From contig JADGIF010000149.1 of the NCBI GenBank assembly GCA_018985225.1, forward strand, positions 1-17,042: 17,042 nt of DNA. The letters are read 5' to 3'. Below are positions 8,121 to 15,563 of this stretch, one piece after another; position 1 is the stretch's first letter; each line of letters begins with the position of its first letter. The notes under the pieces were generated by a model. That model saw only the letters and a list, made by a program, of their open reading frames with translations, was not told the DNA's origin and made no database searches. This stretch comes from Amoeboradix gromovi (lineage: Eukaryota > Sanchytriomycota > Sanchytriomycetes > Sanchytriales > Sanchytriaceae). The translations under genes and the position numbers were made by a program.

Positions 8121-9017
8121 TTACTCATCTCGCAACCTCCCCATAAGAGTTCCTTTCAGTCCAATTCTCGCTATACCAAAATATCAAACCAATGGTTTCC
8201 ATCTCCTGCTAAAACAACCAAATCAGACTCAAGCTCACGTTCTATCACTGGCACATCTTCCAAGACTTCTGACTGTATAGCTTGAGTTTATATTTAGAGT
8301 TCTTGTACTTGAATATCCATTTGTGTTCATTAGCATTCCATGCGTCAAAGTGACCCGTATCCTGGATAATAACTGGCTCCTTCAGAAGGCATTCAAATCC
8401 AAAGAAGTTCACAGTATTGTATCCCAACGATATGTAAAGCCTATGCATCAAAGACTCTTTTGCAAAGCACACCCTTTCAAAAACAGTCCAATTCACTGCT
8501 GACTTATCTACAAGCAATTTCACTAATACATCTGACCACTGAAGTAAATAAATGGGTGGCAAATATGGCTGCTGGAGAGCCCCAAATGTCCTGGCACGTT
8601 TAAAGTATTCTGAGTAAACATTTTGATCTGGATATTCCACGCAAAACAAACAACTCGCCAAGAGCGCATTATCTTCCACTACCAAGGGTTTTACTGCTCC
8701 CCTATCTCATCGACCAGGTTGTTTCTTGGGTTGTACTTGATGCTCAACAGCGCACTTTCCAAAAGCCTAGGAATCCCACCGCAATAAGAGACTGCAGCTA
8801 AGACATCATCAAAACCAAGGGGTGTGTGTCTAAACAAATCCAAACAGGATTCTCTTCCCAAGGTTTCCAGGGTAACGTGAGAGACAAGAGTGCCGCTCGT
8901 TGTCACTGCGTCCTGAGTACCTTCTATGAACCAATGTTCATTCAGAACTTTACAAAGACATGAGCAAGTTCTAAAGTTATAGGAGTAAGATGCCAAACCA
9001 CTTAAGGATTCGACATT
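8121..9017 (-). pseudogene. Decayed NTPase-type protein resembling Crinkler/RHS effectors
   Basis: A minus-strand coding remnant without a start codon. The first frame (9017-8691) includes LGFDDVLAAVSYCGGIPRLLESALLSI with formatting like the C-terminal part of the P-loop NTPase in Crinkler/RHS-type proteins, where a GGxPR motif follows the ATPase core. A one-base loss in the G4 run (8699-8702 on the plus strand, CCCC) would explain the switch to the next frame, VKPLVVEDNALLASCLFCVEY, which runs to 8245 through FGFECLLKEPVIIQDTGHFD. A second shift near 8263-8285 leads to EVLEDVPVIERELESDLVVL and GDGNHWFDIL, and a third to GLKGTLMGRLRDE ending at 8121. The Walker A and B segments and N-terminus are missing. 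Family assignment is an inference from one motif and architecture. Confidence 0.5.
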
Positions 9018-9138
9018 TTAAATCTTCAACGCTGTAAATTAAATTTAATGATTAATCGACCTATTACCACTTTAATAAATCGCATCCAATCATTTAATTA
9101 GAAACTTGAATAACTTGATATCCGAAACAAACTCGAAA

Positions 9139-9459
9139 ATGACCCTGCAAGATATTTATGGATTTGGCTCATCAGCTCCTCACAATCAATCCGAAGCTTC
9201 AACAAAGAGACCTCGTCGTATCGTCACCACGAAGAGCACGTTGAAATTTACAGATTTGGAATCACCAGTTTTGCCGCGAGAAAAGCACAAGAGAGGAACT
9301 TACAGGACTCCATTGTCCCCTGAATTCTCTATGAGAACTCACTGCATTGGTGCTATATCACCGCCACCCGTACCAGAAACGAAAAATGTAAAAAAGTTGT
9401 TTAGTAAAATCCCAGGTGGTACAGGTGAGAATATGTATCAAGTCATGAACTGGCTGTAA
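9139..9459 (+). CDS. Small proline/serine-rich basic protein, hypothetical
   Basis: 106 residues from the first ATG in the frame (MTLQDIYGFG); the frame is open a little further upstream but only with TTG. The sequence is largely disordered-looking, with a basic cluster TKRPRRIV that could be a nuclear localisation signal, and several proline-directed sites (ESPVLP, RTPLSP, ISPPPVP) that would suit CDK or MAP kinase phosphorylation. The C-terminus FSKIPGGTGENMYQVMNWL is more conserved in style and could bind a partner. No family is recognised. It converges on the SulP gene with a 36-base gap. Confidence 0.6.
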   Translation: MTLQDIYGFGSSAPHNQSEASTKRPRRIVTTKSTLKFTDLESPVLPREKHKRGTYRTPLSPEFSMRTHCIGAISPPPVPETKNVKKLFSKIPGGTGENMYQVMNWL

Positions 9460-9466
9460 TACGCTA

Positions 9467-9503
9467 ATCAATAAACATAATAACTAAACTTTTGTTTATT
9501 GAT
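9467..9503. terminator. Shared inverted repeat with poly(A) signals for convergent genes
   Basis: ATCAATAAACA (9467-9477) and its perfect reverse complement TGTTTATTGAT (9493-9503) lie between and into the ends of two convergent genes. Each arm gives an AATAAA signal on one strand, and the right arm contains the stop codon of the SulP gene (9496-9498). Confidence 0.55.
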
Positions 9504-10929
9504 ATTGCAGAATACCATACTCTTTATTAATGTACCAATGTTTTGTGGCATATCCGGCCTTCCATAATATCACGCATACTCCACAAAATGCCAAGGTTAC
9601 TTGAACATTAAAAAAGAAGATACCAAAACATGGAACCCAGAAATACAGCGCTTGGATTATCGGGTGTTGCTCATATAGTCCTATCTCAGCAGACAAGCTG
9701 CTACTCTGAAGATCAATCATAGGAACCACCTCGTCTTCTTGTATTGTTTTTGGGTCATCTACTTCTAGTTCAATATCATCTACTACTTGGTGGTAATGTT
9801 TCCATGCGGCCTTTATCAGTGGCCATCCAACTGTGTGTAACTGTTTCAATAAACTCTTTGCTGCTAAAATAACAATAGCGGCCAATGTCGGCATGGGTAC
9901 GGGCTCAAATACCGACGCAATGCTAATCAATACTAATATAAGCAATACCGATAACACTACGTTAGATATTTGAGTCAGCGCACCAACTTCTTTTTGTAAT
10001 GCAGATCTTGTTAATGATCCAGTAGCTAAAAATCCTTGAAAAAAAGAGATAGCGATTGAAGACATTCCAGTCAAAAACATATCACGCGAAATTATAGTCG
10101 AAGGGGTATTGTACTGAGTTAGAACGGATAATGTTATGCTTGAAGATACTATAGCTATGGGAAGAGTTTCTAGGACTAAACTGGCCCAATTTATATTCTT
10201 AACATCATCATAACTCCAAGGAGGGATAAAATTAGGAAAGCCTTGAGGAATGGCACCGACAACGTGCACACCTTTGTTCTTAAAATCTAAAAAGTAAGAG
10301 ACTAGTGTAGCTAGTAAGCAAGCAACGAAAATGTCAGGCACCCATATTTTAGACAAACGAGGAACCGTTTTAAACCAAGAATTTAGTTTCTTAAGAAGGT
10401 AAATTGCAAGTAAGCTGCAAAGACCGACTAAGAATGTTAACAAGTGCGTATCCTGTAATTTTCTGAACATGTCGACGAATTTCAAAATTACAGTAAATTG
10501 ATCAGGTTTGATTAGGGAAATACCAAAGAAGTCGTCAATTTGAGCAGCCGCAATTAAGAAAGCGCAGCCAGTGGTAAATCCGGACATGAATGTTTTTGGG
10601 AAAAGCCAGACGCTGATCATGCTTGAGAAAGGAGATATGATTACTTGCATTAGACCGCCAATTAAAGAAGAAAGATAAATAGGGCGAACATTTCTCATTA
10701 ATATTTGTGTAACTGTAAAAGGACCAATGGTGCAGGTGGGGTTAGATGCAAAAAAAGCAAAAGGAAAAACTGCTAGACTAGAATATAATCCAACAACTGG
10801 CGAAAGGCCTGCCAAAATAGAATAAGCCATGGATTGCGGTATTAAAATTGTAAGCAGTGTGATTCCTGCAACAAAGTCCTTGAGAAGCCATTCGAACTTA
10901 TAAGGAACGTAAGTCACATTAAACCTCAT
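9496..10929 (-). CDS. SulP/SLC26-family anion (sulfate) transporter lacking the STAS domain
   Basis: 477 residues from the first in-frame ATG (MRFNVTYVPYKFEWLLKDF); TTG at 10968 is the only longer option. The N-terminal SulP signature is clear: DFVAGITLLTILIPQSMAYS then LAGLSPVVGLYSSL. Further matches are MSGFTTGCAFLIAAAQI, FFQGFLATGSLTRSALQKE (the conserved GS-SRT region of TM10) and PVPMPTLAAIVILAA. The family exchanges or co-transports sulfate and other anions across membranes. Between the last two helices is an acidic insert of about 45 residues (DDIELEVDDPKTIQEDE). After the last helix only about 20 residues remain (YINKEYGILQYQ), so the usual C-terminal STAS domain is absent, and the convergent neighbour leaves no room for it. 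The MPC2 gene ends 75 bases upstream on the same strand. Confidence 0.88.
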   Translation of the reverse strand: MRFNVTYVPYKFEWLLKDFVAGITLLTILIPQSMAYSILAGLSPVVGLYSSLAVFPFAFFASNPTCTIGPFTVTQILMRNVRPIYLSSLIGGLMQVIISPFSSMISVWLFPKTFMSGFTTGCAFLIAAAQIDDFFGISLIKPDQFTVILKFVDMFRKLQDTHLLTFLVGLCSLLAIYLLKKLNSWFKTVPRLSKIWVPDIFVACLLATLVSYFLDFKNKGVHVVGAIPQGFPNFIPPWSYDDVKNINWASLVLETLPIAIVSSSITLSVLTQYNTPSTIISRDMFLTGMSSIAISFFQGFLATGSLTRSALQKEVGALTQISNVVLSVLLILVLISIASVFEPVPMPTLAAIVILAAKSLLKQLHTVGWPLIKAAWKHYHQVVDDIELEVDDPKTIQEDEVVPMIDLQSSSLSAEIGLYEQHPIIQALYFWVPCFGIFFFNVQVTLAFCGVCVILWKAGYATKHWYINKEYGILQYQ

Positions 10930-11004
10930 AAAATCAGATATAACTTCGTTTGATGGAGAATTAAACAATGCAGAACCAAATTTCAGATAATTTGCATTTA
11001 TTTA

Positions 11005-11322
11005 TTACTTTCCACTTTTCTGGCTATTTCTGTATTCGTAGATTCGTCCAAGTTGGTATAAACCAGTTGCAGCAACAAACAAATTAACTGTCAGCAGACT
11101 GTAGTTTTTAGGTATTATAACCATAGAGTATCTCGACCAAGTGATACCAGTGGCTGCTAATGAGAAAGACTGACCTGCACTCAACTTTTCAGCAGGTCTT
11201 TTAAGATCACCAATTCCAGCAATCACAAGTCCCCATTTGAACAGTGGTGCCCAAAAAAATACAGTTTTGGGTCCTGCAGGATGGTTTAAGAATCCCGAAA
11301 GCCTGGATGACACAGTTGACAT
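11005..11322 (-). CDS. MPC2: Mitochondrial pyruvate carrier subunit, MPC2 type
   Basis: 105 residues, close to the family norm. The start is ATG at 11322 (MSTVSSRLSGFLNHPAGPKT); the frame is open slightly upstream only with TTG. Diagnostic motifs are FWAPLFKWGLVIAGIGDL, RPAEKLSAGQSFSLAATG and TWSRYSMVIIPKNYSLLTVN, then FVAATGLYQLGRI. MPC proteins form a heterodimer in the mitochondrial inner membrane that imports pyruvate into the matrix; no MPC1 partner is in this window. Its presence shows the organism has conventional pyruvate-using mitochondria, unlike typical microsporidia. It sits in a same-strand row with 75-100-base gaps, but each gene probably has its own promoter. Confidence 0.93.
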   Translation of the reverse strand: MSTVSSRLSGFLNHPAGPKTVFFWAPLFKWGLVIAGIGDLKRPAEKLSAGQSFSLAATGITWSRYSMVIIPKNYSLLTVNLFVAATGLYQLGRIYEYRNSQKSGK

Positions 11323-11421
11323 TTGTAAGAACAATTATTACAATTATTATGAAGATCACATCTCTGATTGAAAAAGTAATGATCTTGCGAAAACACTCAA
11401 GAAAGCATAAAACATTTATGT

Positions 11422-12255
11422 TTAATACAAATTTTTGTTTTTTATTTTCCAATTTTTCAAGCTTGAGGTTAGGTTTTGATTTAAAGAGTTGATTTTATCG
11501 GTGCAATTCAGTTTTATTGCAATAAAGTGCTCCATCTGTATTTTAATTACAGCTTGTGCCATAACATATTGATTCAGTAAATTTTTCCTCCAAGAATCGT
11601 GTCGAACGCATCCTTGCACCGTGCAGATGTTACCTGATGTCTGAACTTCAATTGCTTTTTTGGTTGTAATTGCCTCGATATATTCTATGGAAAACCCGCA
11701 CAAGAGATCACTTTCACCGCCCGCAAACGGCCAATTTTGTAGCTGAGTATTGTAATACTCAAACAACTGCTTTAGTTTGCTATAGCTTGATTCAGCTTGA
11801 TTCGCTTCTTTACTTAATTCCGACACCATTTGAGAATCAACAGAGGAAAGTTTATATCGTTTAGGCATTGATTCTAATTCCAAGTCTAGTGGTTTAATTA
11901 TGAACTCTTTGATATATTGTTTAGTGCACTCAAAGCTGCAATACTTTGATTGAAATTCTCCAAAAGACTGGAATGCGCTTTTGTTGCAATTTGTATTCGC
12001 GCATGGAAATGCGTTTTTACAAAAAGAGCATGTAAAATCCTCTTCATTGTTTAGCCTAAGTTTGCATATATCAACGCAAGCATCATGATACCAGTTCGAA
12101 CAAGTGACACAGTAATAGTACTGTTTATCGTCATTTGGCTTGTCGCAAACACAAAATCTAGAACGGTAATCATCTAAGCCAGGAATTTCAGGACCAAAAA
12201 CCTCGCTATTCTCAAATTGACCATCGCAGTCAAGGTTTTGTAGTTGCTCTAGCAT
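11422..12255 (-). CDS. Spp1/CFP1-like PHD-finger protein (COMPASS subunit)
   Basis: 277 residues from an ATG. The PHD finger has the full C4-H-C3 set: C35, C37, C49, C52, H57, C60, C76, C79, with the aromatic YYYC and NWYH that line the methyl-lysine pocket. A second cysteine set follows (C85, C90, C106, C110: YCSFECTKQYI), as in Spp1/CFP1, and a third near the end (CTVQGCVRHDSWRKNLL), which matches the C-terminal C-x-C-x-H-W segment of CFP1. In yeast and animals this protein binds H3K4me3 and tethers the Set1 methyltransferase complex to chromatin; a nuclear role is expected. The CXXC DNA-binding finger of animal CFP1 is absent, as in yeast Spp1. A coiled region covers about 145-170. The C-terminus is lysine- and asparagine-rich. 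Confidence 0.82.
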   Translation of the reverse strand: MLEQLQNLDCDGQFENSEVFGPEIPGLDDYRSRFCVCDKPNDDKQYYYCVTCSNWYHDACVDICKLRLNNEEDFTCSFCKNAFPCANTNCNKSAFQSFGEFQSKYCSFECTKQYIKEFIIKPLDLELESMPKRYKLSSVDSQMVSELSKEANQAESSYSKLKQLFEYYNTQLQNWPFAGGESDLLCGFSIEYIEAITTKKAIEVQTSGNICTVQGCVRHDSWRKNLLNQYVMAQAVIKIQMEHFIAIKLNCTDKINSLNQNLTSSLKNWKIKNKNLY

Positions 12256-12313
12256 TATTAAATGGAAAGCGTTTTATAAAATCTCCTAAGTTCATTTTGC
12301 ATCAAGATAAGAA

Positions 12314-12354
12314 TGGGACACCAATTATAAAAACTAGACTAACTCGTTTTTAAA
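12314..12354 (+). repeat. Dispersed terminal repeat, left orientation, with sub-terminal block
   Basis: The 26-bp part (12314-12339) starts TGGGACACCAATTATAAA and ends ACTAGAC. It is followed by TCGTTTTTAAAGG, also found after the left end at 1801. The stop codon of the chitinase fragment falls inside this sub-terminal block. No facing right-type copy is seen before 13720. Confidence 0.7.
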
Positions 12355-13164
12355 GGTGTTCCCAAAACATCATTCCTCCCAAATCCAAAGCTTCTACGTA
12401 ATCTATTTTATATCTTACTGATTCGCTATCTTCGTATGTGACGAACATTCCCTTGGCGTTGTAGATATATGGTGCCTTGCTGACTGCATCAAAATACCTC
12501 ACATTGCTAGTGTCGGCAAGATCTGTTAAAATCTGATTATAAGTGACCCATCCATCACAGTTTCCGCTAACGCAATTCAATTTCCTAAAAAGACCATGTT
12601 GTTTTGTATCCGAGGCCAGAACAGGATAAGAATGGCCATAAAGTGGAATTCCAATAACGATCTGACTCTTTTGAACACCATTTTTAATGAGAAATTTGAC
12701 AGTGGAGTCTATAGAGAAATCAGCATTGGATCAGCTGAGTTGCGGTATAAAGGAGCATGGTGAGTAGCATACCCGTTACCAATGCTAACATCATAACTCA
12801 TAACATTGAAGAAAGTCATGTGCTGTGCAACCTGGCTAAGCTTATAATTAACAAGAGTAGAAGGAGCTACTGGAATTGCAGTGGTCAACTGATACTTGGA
12901 TCCGTTGGGTAGAGTGTTTAGTTTACTCCGCAAATCTCTCATCAATCCAACATACATAGTTCCTTCGTAATCATTTGCTAGATATTCCCAGTCTATATCA
13001 ATTCCATCCAATCCATATTGTACTATCAAATCTGCAACACTGTTGATGAAAGTAGTTCGCTTTCCTGAATCACCGATAACTGGAGCAAATAGTGAACCCC
13101 ATGAGTAGCCACCAACACTTAGCAAGACTCTTAGATGAGGATATTCTTTGCGTAGTTGGAATAA
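12350..13164 (-). pseudogene. GH18 chitinase fragment, truncated at both ends and frameshifted
   Basis: The core of a family 18 glycoside hydrolase, which cleaves chitin. Visible parts are LRKEYPHLRVLLSVGGYSW (beta-3 region), the catalytic motif DGIDIDWEY with its acid/base glutamate, FFNVMSYDV, then after a one-base frameshift near 12721-12730 IVIGIPLYGHSY, and finally ALDLGGMMFWEHL. About the first 90 residues, including any signal peptide, are absent: homology stops near 13164, next to a dispersed repeat beginning at 13183. At the other end, the TAA stop lies in the sub-terminal block of the repeat at 12314, removing the normal C-terminus. The catalytic residues are intact but the gene cannot make a complete barrel. 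A single A restored near 12726 would rejoin the frames, so that lesion alone might be an assembly error; the missing ends are not. Confidence 0.85.
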
Positions 13165-13182
13165 TTACTTCACAGAACCTGG

Positions 13183-13550
13183 GTTAAAAGTCCTCATTTC
13201 TGAGAAAATTCAGAATTTCCAGAGAAACCAGTAATGCCAGTGCTCCTCTACAGCGATAGCTCACGCTTTCGCTACTCTGAGGTAGAGAACTCTAACGTGG
13301 AATTGAATATGGATGTATATACTTATGTATACGGTCTCTGTCTATCTCCAAATGACAACTTGTACAAATGCAGCTTTCTCAGTTGGTCTTATTTAGAGCA
13401 GCACACCCTGTACATGTCTGACTAGTAAATGCTCCTATTTAAGCTATTTGAAAAATCTGGATAATTCACATTACGATATAAAAATGCATTTTAATTCTCG
13501 ATAAATAATTTATTCAATAAAATGATGAGGCTGTACAATCTGTAGTTTCT
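13183..13550 (+). repeat. Degenerate dispersed repeat, copy 2
   Basis: Homologous to 2105-2720, beginning GTTAAAAGTCCTCAT and sharing CTACAGCGAT, GCTCACGCTTTCG, TACATGTCTGAC and TATTTAAGCTATT. It lacks about 250 internal bases present in copy 1 (deletion point near 13436). No long frame is left. It abuts the broken 5' end of the chitinase fragment. Confidence 0.6.
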
Positions 13551-14077
13551 AAAAACGATCTTGTTAAATAGCGTCCTGCCATATTTAGATTTTGAATTGC
13601 TAAAATTAATTCTTGTCCAATATTTATTCTAAGCAATTTCTCTTTCATCCTTGATGTCTGCCACTACCTCAAATTTCTTCATTATTCACTATAAATGTGC
13701 TAGCATTGCATGGATCATATGGGACACGCTCTATGAAAGCTAGACTAGGAGAAAATCTTGATATTCTTTAAATTCAATTTAAAGTTTTTTATGGGGTTTA
13801 CATTACAATAACTAGACTAGGGCTGCTTGACTTGGTTTACACTGTGAAAGCTAGAACGAGGATCGTTTGAACTGTTTACATTATAAAAAGTAGGTGATAT
13901 TTGATTCTAACGAATTTAGGTTATCATTTTTAGTTGAGTAAAAATTACAAGTTTTATGTTCGAAAAATATTGACCAAACCCATGTCTCTTGGTGATAAGA
14001 CCTAGAAAAAATAAAGCGGAATTGCGCTAGTTTGGGAGATTTAAACGACCTTCTGATGACTTGATTCAATTTACTTT
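13551..14077. repeat. Left-type terminal repeat followed by a degenerate tandem array
   Basis: The terminal repeat copy at 13720-13745 reads TGGGACACGCTCTATGAAAG and ends CTAGAC. It is followed by partial iterations of its inner part about 39 bases apart: GGTTTACATTACAATAACTA (from about 13794), GGTTTACACTGTGAAAGCTA (from about 13833) and GTTTACATTATAAAAAGTAG (from about 13873). Earlier, the minus strand from 13682 encodes MKKFEVVADIKDEREIA before a stop, possibly a gene scrap. No gene is accepted here. Confidence 0.5.
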
Positions 14078-14494
14078 TCAGAACTCTGGTTTTTTTTTGA
14101 TTTCGCGATGGGCTTTCATAATCTTGTACCACAAATAACTAATTGGGACATATACAATGCATTTCCAAATAAATAAGATCAACGGTGCGCTATCATACAC
14201 CACCCACAAGAATAACCAGAGAACAACATTAATGGCGCCCAAAAAAAGTTGGGCAACAAACAATGTTTTGCATTCTTTATTCTTCAAGTAGCTGACAAAT
14301 AAGATAAAGTCAAAGCAAAAGGATTCCCATCCTGGAGGATATAAAACACTAACGAGACACTCTACTGCGATCTGAAGAATAAAAAAACAGACAATTGCAT
14401 CACATTTTCTTGGCTTTGTCATGTTATACTTTGGTTTCGCAATCTTTGGATCTGGCACTGGTTCAACTACAATCGGTTGTTTGATTTCTACCAT
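14078..14494 (-). CDS. Small four-helix membrane protein, hypothetical
   Basis: 138 residues from an ATG. A soluble N-terminus rich in proline and valine (IVVEPVPDPKIAKPKYN) is followed by four hydrophobic segments at about 32-52, 58-71, 78-99 and 103-122, and a basic tail (KAHREIKKKPEF). The conserved-looking piece between helices 1 and 2 is YPPGWESFCFDF. There is no signal peptide, so helix 1 probably acts as the anchor; the positive C-terminus suggests a cytosolic tail. I do not recognise the family. Its ATG overlaps the last codons of the kinase in another frame (the kinase TAG is at 14488-14490), which is unusual for a eukaryote and suggests that either the kinase 3' end or this start has shifted. 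Confidence 0.6.
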   Translation of the reverse strand: MVEIKQPIVVEPVPDPKIAKPKYNMTKPRKCDAIVCFFILQIAVECLVSVLYPPGWESFCFDFILFVSYLKNKECKTLFVAQLFLGAINVVLWLFLWVVYDSAPLILFIWKCIVYVPISYLWYKIMKAHREIKKKPEF

Positions 14495-15495
14495 TTTGGC
14501 ATCATTTTAGATGGTTCTAAAGCTCTGAGACGTGCGGGTGACTTGATTGATTCGTCTCTTACACTATCAATTTTTAATTCCGGTTTGACTGGACTAGATG
14601 GTCTACTAATTGGGCTTACATCTAACTTGAAATAATCACCAAGATATTCTAGCGCTATCTTCATAGACCATCGTTCCACAGCTTTATGTTTCCAGCAATT
14701 CTTCATAGCATTCATGATTTCCATTCGAATATTTTCATGAATATCTGTTTGAAATGGTCTGTATTCCGCAAGTACTGCTGTTTTTATCTTTTCTTTTTCA
14801 CATACTTCCCATGGAAGTTGTCTAGTGTAAATTTCTCAAAGTACAATTGCAAAACTATAAGAGTCTCCATCTAAAGGAAAACTTTTTCGTGCTTTCATAT
14901 TTTCTGGAGTGGCGCTCCAGTATTCTGGTGCCTTACAATTTGGAGTTCCTACAGCAGAAAGAGTTCCAATAGACGTAGAGGAAGCGTTTAAAATTTTCAC
15001 CATACCCAAGTTAATCAGATTTACCCAAATCAATTATTTTTGGTGTCCATAGGTGATCCAACATAATATTTTCACTTTTGATGTCATTGTGAGTCATTTC
15101 GTTTCTATGCATGTATTCGAGTCCTCTCGCGATTCCTAGTATAATCTTTGGTTTTCTGGATTCAATTTCTTTAAAATCCTCATCTATATACAACCAGTGG
15201 TGCAAACTCATGTTACTAATGTATTCTGTTACTATACCCAGATATCCATCTATAGAAATAGCTCCAAAGAACCGAATAATATTCGGGCATTTTTGAAGTT
15301 TTTCATAGGCTTTGAGTTCTTTCATCACCTTTTTAGATACTTCTGAAGAGTCCGATTTTAAAGTATTGTTGCGAATGTCTTGAAAAGGGACTTCTCTTAG
15401 TTTCTTGACTGCAACCTGTACTCCCCCCATTCTCCCAGTAAAACGATACCAAAACTTCCCTTGCCTAATACCTGTGTGGAAAATACATGGATCAT
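14488..15495 (-). pseudogene. TKL-like protein kinase with three lesions
   Basis: All kinase landmarks are present in order but in different frames. From ATG 15495: VLGKGSFGIVLLGEWG (glycine loop); a shift at the C6 run 15423-15428, where a seventh base would keep frame; VQVAVKKLREV (catalytic lysine); GLEYMHRNEMTHNDIKSENI (HND instead of HRD, catalytic D kept); PKIIDLG (DLG instead of DFG). Then comes a 19-base insertion, MVKIL and GTPNCKAPEYW, an in-frame TGA (14836-14838) where IVLWEI would have tryptophan, and EIYTRQLPWEV onward to PSKMMPKW. DLG and the overall sequence point to the tyrosine-kinase-like group. The frame open from 15565 gives a different N-terminus without the glycine loop. 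With all lesions real it is inactive; the conservation shows recent loss. Confidence 0.75.
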
Positions 15496-15563
15496 TCGGC
15501 GTCTCAAGACAAGTTATTTTGCCATGAGTTAAAATAATTTTGCTGTGATTTTTAACAAAACTC

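Noticed and set aside
14836-14838. TGA read as tryptophan (altered genetic code)
   Set aside because: TGA stands where kinases have Trp, but the same gene uses TGG elsewhere, and other genes in the window use TGG for Trp and TGA as stop (the membrane protein ends in TGA). A nonsense mutation is simpler.
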